This document shows positions 48,201 through 57,200 of a stretch of 64,000 nucleotides of DNA, one piece after another. Source of the DNA: Oscheius dolichura (taxonomy: Eukaryota > Nematoda > Chromadorea > Rhabditida > Rhabditidae). The DNA is taken from assembly GCA_932521035.1 (NCBI GenBank), contig OW051494.1:4140001-4204000 (forward strand), given 5' to 3'. The translations under genes were made by a program, and so were the position numbers. Under the pieces are notes generated by a model. That model had not been told where the DNA came from. It saw only the letters and a list, made by a program, of their open reading frames with translations, and ran no database searches. Every line of letters starts with the position of its first letter. The first letter of the stretch is position 1.

Positions 48201-51200
48201 CTGTCGTTGTCTCAATGACAGGATAGATATATGTTCCTGTATCATCCGACGGAAGTACTTCTCCGTCAGGACCAATTGGCTGGCCTTCTTCGTCTCTCTC
48301 GATAGGTGTTCCGTCAGGTTGTACCGGCACTCCACTAGCATCGGTTGGCAACAGTTGACCGTCTGGTCCCTTGATCGGGTGAATTACTCTGCCACTGTCG
48401 TCGGTTGGCAGAACTCTCACTTCGGATGGAGCTGGATAGATATACGCTCCGGAAGCATCTGTGGGAAGCACTTCTCCATCGGGCCCAATCGGCAATCCGT
48501 CTTCATTTCTCTCAAGGGCAGTGCCGTCGGGTTGTACCGGTACTCCACTCGAGTCAGTTGGCAGCAGTTGTCCGTCGGGTCCCTTTACTGGGTGAATCAC
48601 TCTTCCAGTATCGTCTGTCGGTGCTCCAGCTGGATAAATGAATCTTCCGGCTTCGTCCGTCGGCAGAACCTGATCGTCCGGTCCAAGAGGCCTTCCTGAG
48701 GCGTCGGTTGGAATTGGCTCTCCATCTGCTCCAACCGCTCTTCCACTGGCATCCGTTGGTCTGAGTTCTCCGTCTGGTCCAATGACTGGATGGATAGGCT
48801 TCAGATTATCGTCGGTTGGGAGGGGAACACCGTCTGGTCCGATCTCGGGGTAGATGAATTCCCCAGTAGCTGTTGTGGGAAGAACTTCTCCGTCTGGTCC
48901 AATTGGCTTTCCGTCGCTGTCCAGCTCAATGGGTTTCCCAGAGGGGCTGACCACCTGTCCCGTTGAATCCGTCGGCAAGAGATTTCCATCAGGTCCGATG
49001 ATTGAAACGGGAGTTTCGCCAGTTGTAGCGGCTGGGAAGATGTAAATTCCCGAGGCGTCCGTTGGTAAGACTTCACCGTCGGGTCCAATGGGCTGTCCGT
49101 CTTCGTCCCTCTCGATCGGTGTTCCGTCGGGTTGTACCGGCACTCCGCTGGAGTCTGTTGGCAGCAGTTGCCCGTCTGGTCCTTTAACAGGGTGGATAAC
49201 CCTTCCACTGTCATCCGTCGGCTTTCCAGAGGGGTAGATGAACTGTCCCCCATCGTCCGTAGGCAACACTTGTCCGTCTGGCCCGATCGGGAGGCCGTCC
49301 TCGTTTCTCTCGATTGTTGTTCCATCGGGATGGACTGGCACTCCACTAGCATCGGTAGGAAGAAGCTGGCCGTCGGGTCCCTTGATCGGATGAATGACTC
49401 GTCCGGTGTCGTCCGTCGGTTTTTCAGAGGAATAGACGTATTTTCCGTCGTCGTCCTTAGGCAGAACTTGGCCATCGGGGCCGAGAGGCTTTCCGGAGTT
49501 ATCCGTTGGAATCGGCTCCCCGTCGCTTCCAATTGCCCTTCCGCTGGCATCCGTGGGTCGCAATTCTCCATCGGGTCCTACTACAGGATGTATTGGTTTC
49601 TGATTATCGTCGGTCGGAAGGGGGACACCATCTGGCCCTATTTCGGGGTAGATGAATTCCCCCGATGCCGTTGTGGGTAAAACTTGTCCGTCTGGTCCTA
49701 TCGGTTTCCCATCTTTGTCGATTCCAATCGGTCTTCCAGATGCATCCACCACTCGTCCCGCTGTATCCGTTGGTAGGAGATTTCCATCAGGGCCAAGAAT
49801 CGAGACGGCTGGCTCGCCGGTTCCTCCGGGAGATGGGTAGACGTAAACCCCCGATTCATCGGTTGGAAGCACTTCTCCATCGGGCCCAATCGGCAATCCG
49901 TCTTCATTCCTCTCGACCGGGGTTCCATCTGGTTGAACTGGTAGTCCGCTTGAATCTGTCGCGAGCAACTGCCCATCCGGTCCCTTGATCGGGTGAATAA
50001 CTCTTCCCGAATCGTCGGTTGGCTTCTCAGAAGGATAGACGAATCTTCCTTCGTCGTCAGTTGGAAGCACTTCTCCGTCTGGTCCAATCGGCTTTCCATC
50101 GTCGTCCACAGCGACAGGTTGTCCAGAAGAGTCAAGGATCTGTCCAGTTGATGTTGTTGCCATCAGGGTTCCATCTGGATAAACGACCGACACAGGTGGC
50201 TGGGATGTCGAAACAGGGATATAGACAAATGCGCCGGTGGAGTCGGTAGAGAGAACTTCTCCGTCTGGCCCAACTGGTAGTCCGTCCTCGTTCGTAGTCA
50301 CCGTCGTTCCATCGGGAAGTACTACATTTCCGTTGGCATCGGTGGGGAAATTTTCACCGGTTTGTGTTTTAACGGGATAGACAATCTTTCCACTGGCATC
50401 CGTAGCTAGAACCTGTTGATCTGGCCGAGCCGTCGGGTAGACGAAGTCTCCTGTTTCTGACGTCGGAAGTACTTCTCCATCAGGTCCTACGGGTTTCCCT
50501 TCCTCGTTTATAGTTATCGGCTGTCCGTGCACATCAAGAGGTTGGCCAGAGGAATCGGTTGCAACTGGGGATCCGTCAGGATAGTGGATAGCTATGGCAG
50601 GCGGTGTGACGGCCTCCTCAGTTGTTCCCTCAGCTGGATAGACAAAGTAGCCAGCAGCGTCGGTAGGGAGGACCTCCCCGTCCGGTCCCAGTGGGCGACC
50701 GTCCTCATCTCTCGTAACCATTGTTCCGTCGGGCAACATAACATTTCCACCAGAGTCGGTCTGGAGCAGCTCGCCATCTGGTCCTCGAACAGGATGGATA
50801 ACTTTTCCGGAGTCGTCTGTGGTCAGTGGCTTTCCATCCGGTCCCAGTTGGGGGTAGATGTAGTCGCCGGCAGGGGATGTTGGAAGAACTTGGCCGTCAT
50901 CTCCTATAGGCTGTCCATCGGCATTCGTCTCGATTGGTTTTCCTTCAGCGTCCACATGGTGGCCAGATGCGTCGGTTGGTAATGGCGAGCCATCGGGATA
51001 CCGCAGAGAAGGCTGGGTGGGTGTTGCTGTATAGACGTACGCTCCTGTGCTGTCAGTGGGAAGGACTTCTCCATCCGGTCCAATGGGCAGGCCGTCTTCG
51101 TTTTTAGTAACGGTGGTTCCATCGGGGAGGACGTGGCTTCCACTCGCGTCAGTCGGCAACGTCTTTCCATCGGCTCCTTTTACTGGGATTATTGGTCTTC

Positions 51201-54200
51201 CCGCCTCATCCGTAGGTTCCGCCTCTTCTTCCTCGATGGGTATTTCAATGGTTTCTCCTCGCTCGTCGGTTGGAATAGGAGATGCCATCTCTCCAGCAGA
51301 GATAGTTTGTGGAGTTGTGCTTCCAGTAAAGGGCTTGACGTATTGGTTCTTCTCGTTCTTCGGCAGTGGCTTGCCCTCTTCGTCGACCGGCACTCCTTCT
51401 TCATTGGTTGGCACCGTGTTTCCCTCGCTGTCTCTGAATGTCCCGTCCTCTTCCTCCCAGATCGGGTCTCCATCAGCGATGACGAACGGGAACTCTGGCT
51501 GTCCCTCCGTCGGTTCGGCCTCCTCCTCCGCACCTTCTCCTTCCTTGACCACAAACTGTCCGTTTTCGTCGATATCGTAAGGTCGTCCCTTCTCGTCGAT
51601 TGGTCTTCCAAGCACATCAGTCTCGATGGTGTTTCCATCCAACAGAACAATCTTTCCGTCCTCGTTCTTCTCCAGCTTGTTGCCGTCCTTGTCCACCACC
51701 GTAATAATGGGCATGTTGTGTTCGTCGACGGGCAGAGCATTGCCGGCCTTGTCGATGAGTGGATAGATCCATTCTCCCCTTTCGTTCTTCGGCAGACTCG
51801 TTCCTTTCGGTCCCAGCGGGTCTCCTTCCTCATTTCTCGAGATGGTCCTTCCATTCGGGTCGACGTATTCCCCGTCCATTCCCGTGTCCAACACTTTTCC
51901 ATCGGGTGTCACCACAGTGTCCGCCGGTCCGATAGACTTCGTCGGCAGCTCCTCGGGTGACTGTTCCGTGGTTACCGATGGCGGGGTGACCTATGCTCTA
52001 TGTTCACTTTCCCTCTCTACCCTACCTACCTGAACAATGTGTGACTGTGTCGTGTCCTCCTCCGCGATACACGACTTCCCGTCCTCGGCCAGGATGAATC
52101 CGTTATTACAGAAGCACTTCGGCTCGTAACTGCCGTCTTCCATCTCCTCAAAGGAGCAAGCATGTTCACAATCACAATCCACATCTATAAGTGTCTCTCT
52201 CTCTTTTTATCTACTCTCTGTTACCTTTGGGAGGTGTCTTCACAAGTACAGGCTCAGCCGGGAGGTCGTCTCCATCGTGGAGGTTGGCGATAACCTAACT
52301 CTGGTATTAGGCAGAATCATAGCAGTACCTGGATATTATACTCGGTATCGGGGTCCAGTCTCGGGGCTATTGCACTCGTCACATCCGGCCCGGTCTCAAC
52401 TGTCTGTACATTGGTCGGCTCATCTGGCTTCCATGTTTTGACTGTGTAGCGTTCGACTGGTTGGGAGCTGATGGCCGGCTTGAAGTCGACCACAGTCTCG
52501 TCGTTGATGTTCGTTCCAATACGGATATCACTTGCCGGCTCTAGAAATTGTTTCTGAATAGAAAAGACGGCCAAACTCACTGGGAGTCATAACCACGAGG
52601 ACGGGAGTAGTGATGTCGTTGCTCTGAACCGTGACATAGTAGTATCTGCCTGGCTGCATGTCGGGGATGGCGAGTCTCGTGAGAGGCGCTCCATCCGACG
52701 GGATTTGTGTCCATTCGCTTTGAGGAAGGTTGGGATCGTCTGTGTATCGCAACACCCAATCATTCTGTAACACTTTACAAGAGAAAAGAGGGCAGGCCTA
52801 CCGGTGGCTTCAAATAGGACGGCAGGTCGTCGGTGAAGTGTAGCACGACCTCGCCGTTCTCTGATTTCGAGATGACGAAATCGTCCTTCCAGTTTGAGGG
52901 GAGATCTAAAGTCTCCCTATGATTCAAATAAGAAAATCTTACTGTCGACAGTGTTGAGGTGGAGGGTCCAGTTGGCGTGGCCGAGGGGGTTCTGTGCCAC
53001 GCAGTTGAATGTGGTGTCCTCGGTGACATTTCCCACTTGGAGGGAGAACTTGACGGACGACTCGGCTTGGTCTACCTAAAATCTATGTATTATTGGCGGG
53101 GAGGACGGCTACAGTCGACGGGTCGATCTCGTAGATTCCGGCTCGGATCCATTTGACTTCAGGCTGGGGAACACCGGTGGCATTGCAGGAGACGGTAATC
53201 TCTGATCCCGGCAGGAGTTCAATGTGGCTCGTGCCCTCGACGCCGTTGTCTCCCGTAGACACTTGGATGTAAGGAGCATTTCCTGAAAGCCACTACTTGT
53301 AATCCCCGACAGACAAAACATACCATCCGGCAATGTCTTCATAATGCATGGCTCGGAGAAAACTCCCGGGCCGTCGGGATAGATGGCGCGAATCTTGAAG
53401 ACGTAATCCGTGTCGGGCAGCAGGAGATTGTTGATCTTATGTCCCAGATCGTCTGGGTTGTCGACCATAATCTTCGTCCTGTTTAGTCTGTTTTATCGAA
53501 ACAAAGAAGGCCCTTACCAGTCGGTGACGACCTTCTCGTCGACGTCAACACTCTTGTCTCCCGGCACGTAGAATATCTCGTACCCCTTGGGCTTGACATC
53601 GATAGCCGGCTGTTTCCATTCGATATTGGCGGAGCGTTGTCCATCTGGCTGTACCCTTAGATCCAGTGGCGGTCCTTCCCTCGCTATAACCACCCATATC
53701 TCCCGCATCCCCTCCACTTACCCTTGGACATTGTTCGAATTGTCTCCTGGTTTGAGTACGGGCCCGGGCCGTCGTCGTTGATAGCTTGGATTACCACGGC
53801 ATAGGCTGTATCGGAGGCGACAAAGTCCTTCACGTCTGCTTCAAAGGGCCCATCTCCCGTGGGGGTGTGGTGGTACGTCGCCCATTCGTTGATGGGTCGA
53901 GCCTGGACCTGTCCCAGTTGGTTGGACGGATCCTAAAGTAGCAGTCATCTCCTGGACTGTCTCTGTCTAACCTGGTCATCAAGTGGAGTGTAGTAGACAA
54001 TGTATTTCGTGATATTTCCGTTGGTGATCGTCGGGGCATCCCAAGTAGCGTGGATCGTCCGAGGCCTGTCGGCGGACAGACCTACATTCTCGGGGGCAGT
54101 TCCTGGCCCGGCGACAAAGACGGTAAAGTCGGTCTCCTGGAGGCCTCCCCGATTTTCAGAGAGACACTTTAAGTTCTTCGTTCTCCTGACGTCGACCAGC

Positions 54201-57200
54201 TTGATCACGGGTCCGTCAGTCAGTTGCTAAAGTTCAATACTAATCAGAACAAGGGGCACCCACATTTCCAGCAGCATCAACCCATCTGATGTTGGGAGGC
54301 GGGAATCCAGTCGAGAGACAGGTCACCGAGTAGTCCGTCCCGGCTGGCACACGGATCGTGTTGTCGGGTGCATCCACGTTGAACTCGGGCTTCGTCGGGG
54401 GAACAACTGAACCGTTTATAACACAAATAAAGGAAAAACGTACTTCCATCAGAGGTCTGGACGATTTCAGGGCTGCTGGGCGGGCCGTCAACCTCTCCAC
54501 GGGGAATGACCTGAGCCGTGTATTTCGTCTCAGGGTTGAAGTTCTCTCCATCGATTTCCACCGTCTAAATATTGCCATTTCCCGACACAAACTCTGTCTG
54601 ACCACAGTTCCGTCGGTATCGTCCGCGTCGGTAACTTTGAGCTCTTTCCAGTCGGTGTCGTCGGTGGGAGGATCGTCGGAAGTGTAGCGGATAATAAAGT
54701 CCTTGATCTTCTTCGAGGGGTCTTCCGGATCGCTTGGAGGGGTAAAGGTGGCCGTGACGCTGTTATTGGGGTGGACAACGAACTTGGGATCCAGGACGGC
54801 GTCGGGTGCTGAAAAAGGCATTTGAAATGGAAGGGACAACACTTACCAAGAGGCAGCGTTCGAACGATTTGAGAATCGGAGATGACTCCCGGCCCGCGGT
54901 CACTGACAGCCTGTACCTTCACTGAATAGGTCTTCTTGGGTTCCAGCTGGGGTAGCTGATGGTTAACGTCGTCGCCCGAGACATTGGCCGTCTTCCACTC
55001 CGTCGGCTCCGTCTCGCCGTCTTTCAGCTCCCCGTAATGGATGACATATCCCGTAATTTTGCCGTTGACAACATCGGGAGCAGTCCATTCGACATTGACC
55101 TGTTGGTCAGGCATGGGCAGCACGACAATCTCATTGGGGGCTGTTCCAGGCCCAGTGACCTGGATCCTCAATACTGACTGAGTTTTGCCTGCCTTGTTCT
55201 CTGCTCTACACGTGGCTGATGTATCCTGAAAATAGCCGTAAGTAACATCCAGTACCTCCTACCTTTAACTGGTTTGACAACTGCAAAACACCACCGTCGA
55301 TCCGTTGGCCATTCTCCAAAATCCAGTAGACCGTGGGTTGCGGAACACCGGTGGCAGTGCAGACGGATGTCACCGCTCCTCGCGGCTCGATCAGTACATC
55401 CGACGGCTCCAATGTTATTATCGGCGGGGTTTCTATATATTTCAGTTAGGGATATCTTGGATTAACCACTCACCTCCACTTCCAGTCTGGAATATCGTCG
55501 GTTCCGAAGCAGGCCCTTCTGATTGGTCATTGATCGCAGATATCCGCACCTACACCTCTTTATTAACCACATTTGATTAGACTACCTTGTAAGGAGTGTT
55601 AGGCAGGATGTCATATTGGTGTTTGTCCAGGTTAACAGATCCTTGTTCATCGTCTCCAGCGGGTACATCCACCCGTTGCCAGGTCTTGTAGTCATCGGAG
55701 GTGGTGCCGTCATCCGGGGTGAAGTAGACCGTGTAGGTTTGGATGGGACCATTGGGATTCTTAGGAGCAGCCCAGGAGATGTTGACGGTGTTGTCCTCCG
55801 TGACAATCGGGAGGATATCGGAGGGCGCGTCGAGGGGAGCACCGCTGACGGTATTGAAATGGGTCGGGTCGGACTGGACACCCTCGCCGGAGGGATTCAC
55901 AGCCGTCACCTTCACATAGTACGGTGTCTCTGGCTCGAGCTCGCCTCTCTTCAAGACGTATTTCAAATCCTAAAAAGAAATGGTAAGAATAAAGAGGAAG
56001 CCATCCTTACATCTGGTCCTACAGGGAATATTTGCCATTGATCGACGGGCTGTGTCGGGTCGCCCGTGACGTACACTTTGTATCCCAAGATGGGCCCGTT
56101 GGTGTATTTCGGTGGCTGCCATTCGATTGTCACTCGGTTATCCGGATCCACAATGACGTTCAAGTCCCTTGGAGGACTGCCCGGCTCTGTAACGGATAAC
56201 AATGGAAATATAGAGGGATGAAATACTCACTGTTAACGACGAACACGTGTCGGTCCTCCACGCTTCCGTCGGGATTCCTGGCCTGGCAGAGGAGGATCCG
56301 CTTCGTCGGGGTGTTCGAGAAGACTTTGATCGACTCGTACCGGTGGTCCTGGTCCGAGCTGGGTTCGATTGGAATCGGTACCGGCTCCTGAATAGCTAGG
56401 TCAATTAGAGGTAGCGGGCCACGAACGTCTCCACTGTCGCTGCTGGTGTTAACCGGAAGCCAGCTATAGGAGACACTCGGCTGGGGTCGTCCGTCGGTGA
56501 TACAGCGGAAGTGGATCGGCTGGGAGGGTTCGACTTCCGTCTCCCCGTCTGGGCTGATCTGTGGGTCGAGTATTTCCAATCGAACTGCCAATGGGACTTC
56601 TAAACGTTTCCTCATATTACACAGTCAGTAAATCAAACTTACGTTTCTTTCCCGTGGTAACCTCATACGCTTCCGAGATGATTCCCGGTCCGTCGTCCGT
56701 GGCGGCTTGGACCTTGACAACGTAAGGCGTCTCCTCGTCATCCACAAGCACTGTGAGGTTTCGTTTGTCGGCCGGGACTGTCTGAGATTCCCACTCGGAG
56801 AGGGGACTGTCGGGGTTTTTCGTGTAGTAGACAATGTAGTTCTGGAGATAAGGTTGACTAAAGCGGATTGACTCAAAAGTACCTTGATCCTTCCATTCGG
56901 TCGTTTCGGCGGAGTCCAGGAGACATCGAAGCCGGTATGCATCGGGACGGGGTGAATTCCGAGAGGAGCGCTGCCCGGTCCTTTGATCTTGACTTCCGTC
57001 TTCTTCTCATCGGATCCTTCAGAGTTTACAGCCTGTAACAAGATATTCTCTGGTTGGGGAATAATTTCTCACCTGACAGGTAGCTGCTCCTGTCCGTGTT
57101 GTACTCTGTGCTATGAGCTTACTCCTCGCGAGATCCTGGGCATCAATGGGAGTCGTGTCATAGACACGGAATTCGTCCTTTCCATCCTCCACGAGCTGTC

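Noticed and set aside
18217-51915. Five separate repeat-protein genes, one per long open frame
   Set aside because: Each frame starts or ends inside a vWA domain or linker that is completed across a phase-matched intron, so they are exons of one gene.
18605-51990. CRISPR-like or satellite DNA suggested by regular 48-bp repeats
   Set aside because: Units are contiguous, have no unique spacers, and stay open in one frame over kilobases with vWA domains in the same exons; they are coding repeats.
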